Notes: generated from the letters alone by a model not told the origin. Positions 1-11,309 are shown, numbered from the stretch's first letter. The stretch is 64,000 nucleotides of DNA from CAMYKD01 sp041617155 (GCA_041617155.1 JBFJPL010000004.1:17706-81705); one strand, 5' to 3'. Numbers and translations are program-made.

Positions 1-117
1 CGACATTTCCGCGACGCAATTGACGCCCGCGGCCAAGCGCGCCTCGACCAGTGCCCGGGCGATGTGTCGGGCCTCGGTGGCGTCCTTGGTCGTGACAAAG
101 ATCAGGCTGTGACCCAC
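1..117 (-). CDS. cutA: CutA1-type divalent cation tolerance protein (N-terminal part, runs off window)
   Basis: Only the first 39 codons are in the window; the gene continues past position 1. The visible protein begins GHSLIFVTTKDATEARHIAR and continues with ALVEARLAAGVNCV. This matches the opening beta strand and helix of CutA, a small trimeric protein linked to metal tolerance. I chose the GTG at 117 because GAGAGGTGA lies just upstream at ribosome-binding distance. The identification rests on this short N-terminal match; the conserved C-terminal part cannot be checked. Confidence 0.7.
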   Translation of the reverse strand, partial: MGHSLIFVTTKDATEARHIARALVEARLAAGVNCVAEMS

Positions 118-172
118 GGTTCACCTCTCGCCGTTCCAACTCGCGGCAGTCTAGCGCCCGGCGTGCGAAAGG

Positions 173-1804
173 TCAGCGGACCTGGTGACGCCAACGCTCG
201 ATGGTTTCGTAAATCAGGTCCCACTCGGGCTGCTGGTCGTTCTGCCAGGATTCGGAGAACACCGCGGTGTCGCTGAGCGGACGCTGGTCGGGCGGCAGGT
301 CGCGCAAACGGATACGCATCGGCAGGGTGACGCCCTCGCCAACCACCACCGCCTCCTGGACGCGCAGGGCGGGCAGCGAGTTGAGCAAGCCCATGGCCGC
401 CTCGGGCAGGACCCTGCTGACGTAGTCCTGGTCCTTATCGTTGCTCATGCGCAAAGCGAAAATCGTGTTGCACTGGGACAGAATGGTCTCCGACAGCTCC
501 GATGGGCGCTGGGTCACCAAGCCGAGCGAGACGCCGTACTTTCGGCCCTCCTTGGCGATCCGCGCGATCGCCTCGCGGGTCGGCCCGAAGCCGGAACCGT
601 CCTGCGGGATGTAGCGGTGCGCCTCCTCGCAGACCAGCAGCACCGGAATCGAATCCTCGCGCGGGCTCCAGACCGCGAAGTCGAAGGTCATGCGGCACAT
701 CAACGAGACCACGACGTCGACGATCTCCGAGGGCACGCCCGAAAGGTCGAAGATGGTGACCGGCCTGTCCTCGACCGGAATACGCAGGATCTTGGCCACC
801 ACGTCGGCCATGGTGTCGCTCACCTTGAGGCCGGCGAACATGAACGCGAAACGCTTGTCGCGGCGCAGGCTGTCGATGCGCGCGGTCAGGCGGAGGTAAG
901 GTGTCGACAATTCGGCCTTCTCGAACTGGCCCATGGCCGTCTGGATGTTCTGCGACAGGGTGCTGAGCTGATAGGGGTAGGGCGTGTCGACCGTGATGAA
1001 ATTGCCCTGGCCGCCGCCCTCGCCCATGAAGTTGCGCTTGGCTTCGACCACGGCCTCCTTGAGGATGTTGGCCTCGGCGTCGTGGGTCGGGCTGCCCTCC
1101 GGGCTGCAGAGCACCTCGGTCAGCTCCTCGAAGTTGAGGAGCCAGTACGGCAACATGAGGTTTTCCGGTGTGATCACCTCGGCCGCGTCGCCGAAAGCGT
1201 GACTGTATTCGTTGTGCGGGTCGAGCACGACGATGTGGCCCCAGGGGTGCGCCTCGAGCACCGCACGCAGGATCACCGCCAGCGAACAGGACTTGCCCGA
1301 GCCGGTCGTGCCGAGGACCGCGAAGTGCTTGCCGAGCAGTTCGTCGCTCATGGCGTAAACCGGCAGGCGGCTATCCTGGTGCAGGGTGCCGAGCTGGATG
1401 TTCGCGGTCGCCGGCTTGGCATAGATCTGCGCCAGTTCGGTGTGCGTGGTCTCGTAGATCGGCGAGCCCAGCGAGGGATAAATCGACACACCACGCTGAA
1501 ACGAAATGCCGCCGCCGGCGGCCACGTCATCGGTCAACATGGCCTCGCCGAACAGGTCGATCTCGACCAGCCGACGGTCGGTCGGCAGCGGCGGGGTCGA
1601 GGGATTGTCGATATTTAGGCTGCTGATCACGCCGAAGGCGATTGACTGGTGGGTCAGGACCTTGACCAGCGAACCGATCTGTACGGCGCGGTTCAGCCGA
1701 GGGTCGGCGGCACCGTCCGGGCCGCCGGGCTGGACCAGAACGCCGATGATCTTCGAGCCGGTCACCGAAGTGACATAGCCGGCCTTAACCAAATTGTCCG
1801 CCAT
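173..1804 (-). CDS. HerA-type ATP-binding protein (DUF87/FtsK-HerA ATPase)
   Basis: Predicted cytoplasmic hexameric ATPase of the HerA/FtsK superfamily, about 543 residues. An N-terminal HAS-barrel-like region (around residues 5-130, VKAGYVTSVTGSKIIGVLV) is followed by Walker A GTTGSGKS near residue 165 and Walker B with catalytic glutamate in VLLVCEEAHRY near residue 390. The QRPSELSETILSQC segment that follows is typical of HerA sensor and arginine-finger regions. An in-frame ATG at 1849 would add 15 residues; I prefer 1804 because the barrel starts soon after, but neither start has a strong ribosome site. HerA family members process DNA with the nuclease NurA, and related ATPases occur in defence systems, but no nuclease gene is adjacent here, so the role is unassigned. 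Confidence 0.85.
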   Translation of the reverse strand: MADNLVKAGYVTSVTGSKIIGVLVQPGGPDGAADPRLNRAVQIGSLVKVLTHQSIAFGVISSLNIDNPSTPPLPTDRRLVEIDLFGEAMLTDDVAAGGGISFQRGVSIYPSLGSPIYETTHTELAQIYAKPATANIQLGTLHQDSRLPVYAMSDELLGKHFAVLGTTGSGKSCSLAVILRAVLEAHPWGHIVVLDPHNEYSHAFGDAAEVITPENLMLPYWLLNFEELTEVLCSPEGSPTHDAEANILKEAVVEAKRNFMGEGGGQGNFITVDTPYPYQLSTLSQNIQTAMGQFEKAELSTPYLRLTARIDSLRRDKRFAFMFAGLKVSDTMADVVAKILRIPVEDRPVTIFDLSGVPSEIVDVVVSLMCRMTFDFAVWSPREDSIPVLLVCEEAHRYIPQDGSGFGPTREAIARIAKEGRKYGVSLGLVTQRPSELSETILSQCNTIFALRMSNDKDQDYVSRVLPEAAMGLLNSLPALRVQEAVVVGEGVTLPMRIRLRDLPPDQRPLSDTAVFSESWQNDQQPEWDLIYETIERWRHQVR

Positions 1805-2016
1805 GTTACCGGAACCCATCCTGTGCTGTTGCGAAGCGCCTTCGCCCAAACCCTCACCGGCGCTAGCCTAAGCGGCCCTATGACCGCCCATTAACAGCAT
1901 CCAGATGGAAAAATTCAGTTAATCGCGCCGAAACGATCAGCCGCCGAGGCCCGGCTTTGCATTCAAAAATGCTCGTTTTACGAGAATAAAAAGTAGATAA
2001 AATCGACTGTTAGATA

Positions 2017-2093
2017 TGGTCGGAGCGGCAGGATTCGAACCTGCGACCCCTTGCCCCCCAGGCAAGTGCGCTACCAGACTGCGCTACGCTCCG
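2017..2093 (-). tRNA. tRNA-Pro(GGG)
   Basis: Full cloverleaf on the minus strand. The acceptor stem CGGAGCG (2093-2087) pairs with CGCTCCG (2027-2021). The T arm contains GGTTCGAATCC. The anticodon stem CTTGC/GCAAG encloses loop CTGGGGG, giving anticodon GGG. The 3' CCA is encoded (2019-2017). It lies downstream of the merR end of the plsX-fabH block. Confidence 0.97.
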
Positions 2094-2176
2094 ACCGGGC
2101 CCGCCGGGATCATCCGGCGGTGCGCCCTATATACGCGGCCGCCGACTCCAAGGCAATGGCGCGGCCCACCAGAAGT

Positions 2177-2566
2177 CTAACCGCCCGCACCGCGCAAAAG
2201 GTCGCGCACGGCAATCAACTCGCCCAACAGAACCTCCAGATCGGCCCGAGACGCGGCCTGACCGCTCGTCGGCGCGGCGGACGAGGAACCATTATCGCCG
2301 CGAGCGCCGGCGCTATCGCGCAACAGGCGCTGCACGCCTTTGATGGTGTAGCCCTCGGTATAAAGCAGATCGCGAATCCGACGCAAAAGCGCAATGTCTT
2401 CAGGCCGGTAATAGCGCCGACCGCCCCCGCGCTTGAGCGGGCGCACCTGGGCGAACTTGGTCTCCCAGAAGCGCAGAACGTGCTGCGGCACTTCCAGATG
2501 ATCCGAAACCTCGCTTATGGTGCGGAACGCTGCCGCGGACTTACCGCTCTGCCGTGTGGCTGACAT
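2177..2566 (-). CDS. MerR-family transcriptional regulator
   Basis: Protein of 129 residues. The N-terminal winged helix-turn-helix runs FRTISEVSDHLEVPQHVLRF, then WETKFAQVRPLKR, then the wing motif GGGRRYYRPEDIALLRRI (about residues 15-70), followed by a short dimerisation helix and a low-complexity tail. No cysteine metal-sensing loop is seen. In alphaproteobacteria this regulator commonly ends the plsX-fabH-ihfA block, as here, 40 bp after ihfA. Its target is unknown; the inducer-binding C-terminus is too short to suggest a ligand. Confidence 0.9.
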   Translation of the reverse strand: MSATRQSGKSAAAFRTISEVSDHLEVPQHVLRFWETKFAQVRPLKRGGGRRYYRPEDIALLRRIRDLLYTEGYTIKGVQRLLRDSAGARGDNGSSSAAPTSGQAASRADLEVLLGELIAVRDLLRGAGG

Positions 2567-2606
2567 GACCGCTCAAGGGCTCCTGGACTGACGAAATTCT
2601 GGCCCG

Positions 2607-2921
2607 CTATTCCCCGGCTACCGACAGTAGGGTTTCGTTGATTCGATTCTTCAAGACATGCGAGGGCCGGAATACCAGAACGCGCCGCGGCAGGATCGGT
2701 ACTTCCTCACCGGTCTTCGGATTCCGCCCGACACGTTGGCCTTTCTGGCGCACTGCGAAACTGCCGAACGAAGAGATCTTAACCATCTCACCCCGTACCA
2801 AGGCCCCCGCAATTTCGTCCAACACCGACTCGACCAAATCGGACGACTCGTTGCGTGACAAGCCGACTTCCTGATAGACCGCCTCGCTTAGATCGGCCCG
2901 TGTCACCGTGTGCCCGGACAT
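2607..2921 (-). CDS. ihfA: Integration host factor alpha subunit
   Basis: Nucleoid DNA-bending protein of 104 residues that pairs with IhfB and bends DNA sharply during replication, recombination and transcription. The HU/IHF fold is complete: N-terminal helices (TVTRADLSEAVYQEVGLSR), beta-arm signature VKISSFGSFAVRQKGQRVGR with NPKTGEEVPI, and C-terminal helix. Start ATG at 2921 has an AGGGGG-like ribosome site. A 128-bp AT-rich gap separates it from fabH and may hold its own promoter. Confidence 0.95.
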   Translation of the reverse strand: MSGHTVTRADLSEAVYQEVGLSRNESSDLVESVLDEIAGALVRGEMVKISSFGSFAVRQKGQRVGRNPKTGEEVPILPRRVLVFRPSHVLKNRINETLLSVAGE

Positions 2922-3049
2922 GTGCCCCCTCCTTATAGATTATCTGAAAAGGTTAGCTTAAGGCTGTGGAAGCGTCAATTAATCAAGGCTCTAGAAAGTG
3001 TTTTCGAACTTTGATAAAGCCGTGCGGGGAATCTAGTTCCGGCCAATCG

Positions 3050-4024
3050 TCACCAGCGGACCAGAGCCGAGCCCCAGGTAAATCCTCCGCCCATCGCTTC
3101 CATCAATACCAGGTCGCCCTGCTGGATGCGGCCGTCGCTGACCGCTTCGCATAGCGCCAGGGGAATCGAGGCTGCCGAGGTGTTGGCGTGGCGGTCGACG
3201 GTGATCACCACCCGGTCTTCTGGCAGATTTAGGCGCTTTGCCATGGATTCGATGATGCGCCGGTTCGCCTGATGTGGCACCAGCCAATCGATGTCACCGG
3301 GCGTCATACCGTTGCTTTCGAGCGCGGCATCGATCGCTTCCGCCATTCGCACCACGGCATGGCGATAGACCTCCCGTCCCTCCATGTGCACCACGCCCGT
3401 GGTCCGCGTCGACGACGGTCCACCATCGACGTAGAGCGCGTCATGGTGCCGGCCATCGGAATAGACATGGGTCGAGAGGATACCGCGGTCCGCGGCACCG
3501 TCCGCGCCGTTGGCTGCACGCAGCAGAACCGCGCCGGCACCGTCGCCGAACAGAACGCAGGTACCCCGGTCTTCCCAGTCCAGGATGCGCGAGAAGGTTT
3601 CCGCACCGATCACCAACACCGAGCGCACCTGTCCACAGCGGACAAAATTGTCCGCCACGGCGAGTCCGTAGATGAATCCGCTGCACACCGCCTGAATATC
3701 GAAGGCCGCACCGCGAGTCATGCCGAGCTCGGCTTGGATGCGGGTCGCGGTAGCCGGAAAGGTTTCGTCCGGTGTGGTCGTGGCACAGACGATCATGTCC
3801 AGCTCGTCGACCGTGGCGCCGGCATGCTTGAGTGCCGCGCGGGCCGCATTGATGCCCAGGTCAGAGGTCAGCTCGCCCTCGGCGGCCAGGTGGCGCTGCC
3901 TGATGCCGGTCCGCTTGCTGATCCACTCATCGGAGGTGTCGACGCGCTTTGCCAACTCGTCGTTCGATACCGCCTGGACCGGCAGATAGGATCCGCAGCC
4001 AGCGACCTGAGAACGAATTGCCAT
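3050..4024 (-). CDS. fabH: Beta-ketoacyl-ACP synthase III
   Basis: Starts fatty-acid synthesis by condensing acetyl-CoA (or another short acyl-CoA) with malonyl-ACP. 324 residues, the usual length. The catalytic triad is visible: Cys114 in QAVCSGF, His in VPHQANRRI and Asn in VDRHANTSAASIP. The start ATG overlaps the plsX stop (TGATG at 4026-4022), so the two are translationally coupled. A longer reading from 4075 would only add residues overlapping plsX. Confidence 0.97.
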   Translation of the reverse strand: MAIRSQVAGCGSYLPVQAVSNDELAKRVDTSDEWISKRTGIRQRHLAAEGELTSDLGINAARAALKHAGATVDELDMIVCATTTPDETFPATATRIQAELGMTRGAAFDIQAVCSGFIYGLAVADNFVRCGQVRSVLVIGAETFSRILDWEDRGTCVLFGDGAGAVLLRAANGADGAADRGILSTHVYSDGRHHDALYVDGGPSSTRTTGVVHMEGREVYRHAVVRMAEAIDAALESNGMTPGDIDWLVPHQANRRIIESMAKRLNLPEDRVVITVDRHANTSAASIPLALCEAVSDGRIQQGDLVLMEAMGGGFTWGSALVRW

Positions 4025-5070
4025 CAGGATGCCGCGGCCCGCTTGTCGGACAATCTGTGGTCGAGCACGCTGCAAGCTGCCCGGGTTTGTTCTATGAAGT
4101 CGTGCTGTAAGAGATCGACGGCAACGCCGATGGCATTGGCAAAGCCCATGGCGTCGGTACCGCCGTGGCTCTTTACCGCTATTCCGTTCAGGCCCAAGAA
4201 GATTGCTCCATTGTAGCGGCGCGGATCGATCCGCATGCGCAGCTTGTTCATCGCCGGACGGGCAAGGAGATAACCGAAACCGGCCAAGACCGAAGATTTG
4301 AATGTGCGCCGGACATACTCGTTAACCATTTTCGCCGTGCCCTCGGCGGTCTTCAGCGCGATATTTCCGGTAAACCCGTCGGTCACGACCACGTCAACCG
4401 TGCCCATGGCGATGTCGTCGCCCTCGATGAAACCGATGAACTTTCCTGGCAGGTTGGCCTCGCGCAGGATTGCACTGGCCTCATGCAGCGCCTCGTGTCC
4501 CTTGATCTCCTCCGAGCCGACGTTGAGCAGGCCGTAGGTCGGCTCCTGAAGTCCCAGTGCGATCCGCGCGAAAGCGGTGCCCATGATCGCAAAGTCGACG
4601 AGATTACCGGCATCGCAATGCACGTTGGCGCCTAGGTCGAGCATCACCGTCTCGCCCTTGAGTGTCGGGAAGAGTGACGAGATGGCCGGCCGATCGATGC
4701 CGGGCAGAGTTTTCAGAACGAACTTCGCCATGGCCATCAAGGCGCCGGTATTGCCGGCCGAGATCACGCCGTGGGCCTTACCCTCATGGACCGCGTTGAT
4801 CGCCAGACGCATTGAGGATTTGCGTCCCGAACGCAGCGCCACAGAGGGTTTTTCGTCGCTGCGCACGACATCGTCGGTATGAACGATGGACGAAACGTCC
4901 TTCAGCTTGTCCATGCTTGAGAGCAGCGGCTTGATCTTGTCCTCCTGGCCGAACAGCAGGAAATTCAGCTGCGGAAAACGCTGGCGAGCAATATTGGCGC
5001 CACGAACCACCATCTGGGGGGCGTTATCACCACCCATGGCATCCAGAGCTATGGTCAGGCGACCGCTCAC
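4024..5070 (-). CDS. plsX: Phosphate acyltransferase PlsX
   Basis: Converts acyl-ACP to acyl-phosphate, the donor used by PlsY in phospholipid synthesis. 348 residues with the PlsX opening LTIALDAMGGDNAP and the conserved PAISSLFPT and LDLGANVHCDAGNLVDFA segments. Peripheral membrane enzyme. It lies between rpmF (58 bp upstream) and fabH (1-bp overlap), the standard bacterial order linking ribosome and lipid synthesis. Confidence 0.97.
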   Translation of the reverse strand: MSGRLTIALDAMGGDNAPQMVVRGANIARQRFPQLNFLLFGQEDKIKPLLSSMDKLKDVSSIVHTDDVVRSDEKPSVALRSGRKSSMRLAINAVHEGKAHGVISAGNTGALMAMAKFVLKTLPGIDRPAISSLFPTLKGETVMLDLGANVHCDAGNLVDFAIMGTAFARIALGLQEPTYGLLNVGSEEIKGHEALHEASAILREANLPGKFIGFIEGDDIAMGTVDVVVTDGFTGNIALKTAEGTAKMVNEYVRRTFKSSVLAGFGYLLARPAMNKLRMRIDPRRYNGAIFLGLNGIAVKSHGGTDAMGFANAIGVAVDLLQHDFIEQTRAACSVLDHRLSDKRAAAS

Positions 5071-5128
5071 GTAACGTCGTCCTCACAAAAGATCTCGCCG
5101 GCCGGCTCCATTGCCAAGCCAAGCCGGG

Positions 5129-5311
5129 TCAAGCGACCTCTATCTCAAGGACATCGCGGCCGTCATAGGAGCCACAAGAAGCGCACACGTGATGTGGACG
5201 TTTCAGCTCGCCACAGTTGGAACACTCGACATAACTTCCCGGCTTGAGGGCGTCGTGCGCTCGACGCTGATTGCGCCGCGACTTCGATACCTTCTTCTTG
5301 GGAACAGCCAT
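5129..5311 (-). CDS. rpmF: 50S ribosomal protein L32
   Basis: Small large-subunit protein of 60 residues. It starts AVPKKKVSKSRRNQRRAHDA, the classic L32 N-terminus. The C-terminal half keeps CxxC...CxxC (CSNCGELKRPHHVCASCG), so this is the zinc-binding form. It follows the DUF177 gene and precedes plsX. Confidence 0.97.
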   Translation of the reverse strand: MAVPKKKVSKSRRNQRRAHDALKPGSYVECSNCGELKRPHHVCASCGSYDGRDVLEIEVA

Positions 5312-5414
5312 AGTTTCAATCTCTCATTTTACGCGGCCTTCGCGATGCCGCTTCATAGCTAACAATGCGGCCAGCAGCAAGTCTGACCACTCTCGACGCG
5401 CCCACCCTAGACCG

Positions 5415-5966
5415 CTATTTCCGCCCCTTGAGCGATTCGAGCACCGCGAACGGCGACTCGCCTGTCTCGGTCTCGCCCCGGCCAGCCCCCTGGTCGGGTC
5501 GCTGCAGCTCGGCCCCCTCGGCCCTCGGGTAGGGGTCGAGAACCAACGCCAGTTGTTCGGCCGCAATCTCGCCGAGGTCAACACCGCCCGGCGGCATCGG
5601 CTCCGGCGGATCCTCCTCATCGAGCTCGACCAAGATCTCGCTCGCCACGGGATCCAACCCAGCATCCTCGCTGAACTGCAGCGAGAAGCTGTCTTCGACA
5701 TTGCTGGCCACCGGTTCCAATGTCACGACGCAGGTTTGCGTTAACTGCGCCTGGAACTGACCGGTAACCCGGATCATCTTGTCGCCCACGCGTCGCAGAC
5801 GAAACTCCGCCGTCAAACGATCAAGCGACAATAGTCCGAAGCGCCCGGCCAAGGCCGTCCGCTCCGTCGCCGTCGCCTCGATGACTTCACTGACCTCGGT
5901 CTCGCCGATATCCTGCGCTGAGACCGGGCGAGAGAACTCGATAATCGGTAAGATCTCTGCAGCCAT
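5415..5966 (-). CDS. DUF177 (YceD) family protein
   Basis: About 183 residues. It matches the YceD/DUF177 family, which sits next to rpmF in most bacteria and has been linked to 23S rRNA processing. The core includes LTQTCVVTLEPVASNVEDSF and an acidic segment VELDEEDPPEP. The ATG at 5966 is preferred over 6002 because GGGGAG lies directly upstream and family members begin near EILPIIEFSRPV. First gene of the rpmF-plsX-fabH transcription unit. Confidence 0.88.
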   Translation of the reverse strand: MAAEILPIIEFSRPVSAQDIGETEVSEVIEATATERTALAGRFGLLSLDRLTAEFRLRRVGDKMIRVTGQFQAQLTQTCVVTLEPVASNVEDSFSLQFSEDAGLDPVASEILVELDEEDPPEPMPPGGVDLGEIAAEQLALVLDPYPRAEGAELQRPDQGAGRGETETGESPFAVLESLKGRK

Positions 5967-6044
5967 GTGACTCCCCGCCGAGGCGCGCGGCGGCGCGCAC
6001 ATTAGGCAAGGGCTGGCTTGGGGTCAACGAAATTCCTGCTCCGC

Positions 6045-6614
6045 TCAATCGCCCTCAGGACCAGAATCGGCCACCAAATCAGCGGCCGGCGGCGGGCCGA
6101 ACTCTATTTCGCCAGCGATCAACCTCGACAACGGTTGAGCCGCCAGACCCGCGGCCTCGCGCGCGACATAAGCGGCCATGCCCCCGACCATGGCCGGGCT
6201 TGCCGCGACGGTACCGAAGAGATTGCGCGCCAGGGCTTCACCCAGAACCTGCGATCCGCCATCCAAACCACCCTCATAGGCGGCGACCCGGCCATAGAAC
6301 CCCTGGACCATGGCCTTGACCCGGCGCCCGACGCCCAAATCTCCAACGCCCATCTCGCGCAGGCTGACATCCATATCCAAGAACAGGATATCGAACAACT
6401 CCTGGGCCAAGCCGGCGGTCCGCTCGTGGTCATGCTTCAAGCGATGCATCACTAGGAAGCTATGCAGCACGATCAACTCGAACCGGCCATCAAGGCTGTC
6501 GGGCACACCGCAGTTGCTGTAGAATACCGGTTGGCGGGCCTGTTCGACGATTGTTTTGTAGAGCGCCCGGGCCGGGGCCGCCTGCGGGCTGGCTTTGAAC
6601 AAACGTGATAGCAC
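6045..6614 (-). CDS. Ubiquinol-cytochrome c chaperone family protein
   Basis: 189 residues. Matches the CBP3/UQCC1 family needed for cytochrome bc1 assembly: RALYKTIVEQARQPVFYSNC, VPDSLDGRFELIVLHSFLV, then LFDILFLDMDVSLREMGVGD with GVGRRVKAMVQGFYGRVAAY. Alphaproteobacteria typically carry it beside the DUF177 gene, as here. It is divergent from bamE, with a 118-bp shared upstream region. Confidence 0.9.
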   Translation of the reverse strand: MLSRLFKASPQAAPARALYKTIVEQARQPVFYSNCGVPDSLDGRFELIVLHSFLVMHRLKHDHERTAGLAQELFDILFLDMDVSLREMGVGDLGVGRRVKAMVQGFYGRVAAYEGGLDGGSQVLGEALARNLFGTVAASPAMVGGMAAYVAREAAGLAAQPLSRLIAGEIEFGPPPAADLVADSGPEGD

Positions 6615-6732
6615 CTGGGCACCTCGCTTGCGGGGGCTTTTTTCACCGGTCTCGAAGTCGCCGGTGACCGAACGGCATGAACGTCGACCTTGAAATGAAC
6701 CGATCCCCGGGTTTAATCAAGGGCTGCGGGCC

Positions 6733-7245
6733 ATGATAAGCGGAAACGGGACGTCAGATAGGGTGTACGGCGCTATATCACGACCGACCAGACGTGTTTG
6801 CCGCGCCGCTCTCTTAGCGGCGGCGCTGGCCGCGCCGCTTTCCGCATGTTCCGGAAACATTCGGGTTCACGGCAACATGCCAGAGCCCGAGGCCATCGCG
6901 GAGATCCGGACCGGCACGTACGGTCGCGATGACGTCGCTCAATTGCTCGGTTCGCCGTCGGCGGTGTCGACCTTCGAAGATGCCCGCTGGTACTACATCG
7001 GGCAAAAAACCAGGCAGTTGGCGTTCCTGAAGCCCGACATCTTGGAGCGCCGCGTCCTCGTGGTGTCGTTCGACGGCAATGGCCGAGTCAACGATACCCG
7101 CACCTTCACCCTGGAGGACGGCCGCGTGATCGACCCGGTCAGCCGGGAAACCCCGACCGAGGGCCGAGAGCAGACCCTGTTGCAGCAACTGTTCGGCAAT
7201 ATCGGCCGATTCCCGGCGGAAACCCTGCAAAACCAGCGGCGTTGA
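6733..7245 (+). CDS. bamE: Outer membrane assembly lipoprotein BamE
   Basis: 170 residues. Lipoprotein of the BAM complex that inserts beta-barrel proteins in the outer membrane. A long N-terminus leads into a hydrophobic stretch ending in lipobox LSAC, so the mature protein should begin at about Cys39. The SmpA/OmlA domain follows, with IRTGTYGRDDVAQLLGSPS and DARWYYIGQKTR. The signal peptide is unusually long from the ATG at 6733; the in-frame GTG ten codons later would give a more normal length, so the start is uncertain. Confidence 0.92.
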   Translation: MISGNGTSDRVYGAISRPTRRVCRAALLAAALAAPLSACSGNIRVHGNMPEPEAIAEIRTGTYGRDDVAQLLGSPSAVSTFEDARWYYIGQKTRQLAFLKPDILERRVLVVSFDGNGRVNDTRTFTLEDGRVIDPVSRETPTEGREQTLLQQLFGNIGRFPAETLQNQRR

Positions 7246-7413
7246 TCAGACTGGCTCAACCACCGGGTTAACCTGTTTTTAGAGAATTTTCAGGCATTAT
7301 TACTATGCATTTGCAGTATAGCAACGCATAAGCCGTCGACTTTTGGCTATTCGCCGAGTGATATACAGAAATTCAAGCGCCACCAACTAAGAAAGCGGGA
7401 AACATATTCTATT

Positions 7414-8958
7414 ATGAGCCAGCTACTGACGAAGATTCCATTCGATTCCGAATTTTTTCAGATAGCCGCTTTCTATTTAGCCGTGTATGGATCAGTACTA
7501 TACATATATCATCGCACTTTCCGGAGTAACTGGAGCAAGTTTCACGCGATTCTGAAAGGCACCGGCTTTGTCGTCCTGATCGCCCTGCCGATCTATGGAT
7601 TCAGTATCCTCGACGCCAGCCAGTTGCTGCTGCGGGGCCGTGATCTCGGTGGCGCTCGTGTTCACCTGACGGTTGATCCACCGGAAGGCGCCATGCTTCC
7701 CGGCAGCGCATGCGGCGTCCTATGTCAGGAACTGCTGCTGGAAGACCACATCGGCTTTGCCGAAACCCTGCAAACGGACCGCCACACACCGCTCGGCAGC
7801 GGGCCGATAGTGCGCTACGAAAAGCAGACGGACAGCGCGGCCTGCGACGTTGCCCCCGACCCGATCGATGCGGCAAACACTCGGGGGCCGACAACCAGTG
7901 GCCTTGTGTCCCTCAAGCAGGGCTTTCGCGCCGCCGTCGCGCTCGGCACCTGCATCACCTACCGGGTTGTCGAGGAACCCGAGGCGGCGGTCACGGTGCG
8001 CAGCTGGCCGGACGACTGGCACAAGGCGCCGATCTACTTGAGCGAATCGCGCACCGAACATCACGAGATCTTCCTGCGTGGCGAGGGATTCGCGGTCAAA
8101 CAGATGCTCGCCGAGAGCGAAGCGGCCTGGATCAGCGTGCTGGCTTTTCCACCGAGGATCAGGCGATCGGAAATGCCCGGGCGTGGCCTGACTCTATCGA
8201 CCAGACTGTCCTATGCCGCGCCGCCATTGGAGCAGCTGATCAACCGGACCCTGTCGCTCGAACTCAATGGCCGCTTCGATGTCCCCGCCACGGCGATGCC
8301 GCAGCTGATTGCGGCACTGGATCATGGCGAACCCGCGGTCCGATCGGCGCTGGCCAAGGCTATCGGCGGGCACGGTCCGGCGGCGGTCGGCGCGGCACCG
8401 GGTTTGATCGAGCTGTTGGCCGACGCGGATCAAGCCGTCGCCGATGAAGCCCGCGCCGCCCTCGGGCGAATCGGACCCGCGGCGGTTGCGCCGTTGACCC
8501 GGGCGCTCAGCCACTCGAGTGGCCAGGTCCGGGTCGGCGCGGCCCGGGCTCTGGGCGCGATCGGACCGGAGGCCCGGGCAGCCGGGCCGGCCCTGGCGAA
8601 GCTGCTCGGGAGCCGAGACGGCCCGCAGCCTGCCGTCGCCGCCTGGGCGCTCGGCCAGCTCGGCTGGACCCAGGCCGTGCCCGCGCTTCTGGCCGCTTTG
8701 GAGAGTTCGGAACGGGACCTGCGGGCGAGCGCCAAGTTCGCCCTCGCCCGCATGGGCGAGGCCGCCGTGCCGGGGCTGATGGCCAAGCTCGACCACGAGG
8801 ACCTGGGCGTCCGGGTGCACGCGGTCGAGGCCCTGGGCGCGATCGGCCCGGCCGCCGAGGAGGCCCTGTCGGCGCTCAGGGCCGGCATGGGCAGCACGAC
8901 GGCGCTCAACTACCAGTGGGCGATTGAGCAGATCGAAGGCCAGCCGGCGGCCCGTTGA
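7414..8958 (+). CDS. Membrane-anchored HEAT-repeat protein, function unknown
   Basis: 514 residues. Two N-terminal membrane segments (about 14-32 and 46-66) are followed by a region of about 220 residues that I do not recognise, containing cysteines at 100, 104 and 144. From about residue 285 to 505 there are at least six HEAT/PBS-lyase-like repeats of about 31-39 residues, each with A..ALG.IGP-type turns (ALGRIGPAA, ALGAIGPEA, ALGAIGPAAE). HEAT arrays usually bind proteins. The first 150 bp are AT-rich, unlike the GC-rich body. The gene stands alone between bamE and a strong terminator. No enzyme function can be assigned. Confidence 0.85.
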   Translation: MSQLLTKIPFDSEFFQIAAFYLAVYGSVLYIYHRTFRSNWSKFHAILKGTGFVVLIALPIYGFSILDASQLLLRGRDLGGARVHLTVDPPEGAMLPGSACGVLCQELLLEDHIGFAETLQTDRHTPLGSGPIVRYEKQTDSAACDVAPDPIDAANTRGPTTSGLVSLKQGFRAAVALGTCITYRVVEEPEAAVTVRSWPDDWHKAPIYLSESRTEHHEIFLRGEGFAVKQMLAESEAAWISVLAFPPRIRRSEMPGRGLTLSTRLSYAAPPLEQLINRTLSLELNGRFDVPATAMPQLIAALDHGEPAVRSALAKAIGGHGPAAVGAAPGLIELLADADQAVADEARAALGRIGPAAVAPLTRALSHSSGQVRVGAARALGAIGPEARAAGPALAKLLGSRDGPQPAVAAWALGQLGWTQAVPALLAALESSERDLRASAKFALARMGEAAVPGLMAKLDHEDLGVRVHAVEALGAIGPAAEEALSALRAGMGSTTALNYQWAIEQIEGQPAAR

Positions 8959-8996
8959 ACCGGCCGGAAGGCCTCGATTCCGGTAGGCAAAAGGGT

Positions 8997-9033
8997 CGCC
9001 CCACCGTCGTCACACGGTGGGGCGATTGTCATT
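8997..9033. terminator. Bidirectional terminator between the HEAT-repeat gene and hppA
   Basis: Perfect 10-bp stem CGCCCCACCG (8997-9006) and CGGTGGGGCG (9015-9024) with an 8-nt loop. ATTGTCATTT follows on the plus strand; ACCCTTTT follows on the minus strand. It lies between the two convergent stops and can serve both genes. Confidence 0.85.
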
Positions 9034-9046
9034 TAGATACCGCCGC

Positions 9047-11146
<2,100 letters not shown>

Positions 11147-11309
11147 GTGGAATTTTCCTTGATCGAAAAGCCGGCGAGAGGAACACCGGCTGAAGACTCC
11201 CCCCTGGACCTTTGAGCGTCCGGGAAATGCGCGCGGAAAATGCCAGACTCGACCGGCGAAGGCAACCGCCAGAGTCGAACGCGTGAAAGTAAAATTCAGG
11301 CCCTTGGTT

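Noticed and set aside
185..1618. Plus-strand open frame of 477 codons
   Set aside because: Antisense to the HerA-type ATPase gene, which has clear Walker motifs; shadow frame.
173..1804. HerA ATPase as part of a phage-defence island
   Set aside because: Neighbours are housekeeping genes (cutA, tRNA, merR, ihfA) and no nuclease or Sir2 gene is adjacent.
7268..7283. CtrA box upstream of the HEAT-repeat gene
   Set aside because: TTAACCTGTTTTTAG matches only with a mismatch in the second half-site; too weak to call.
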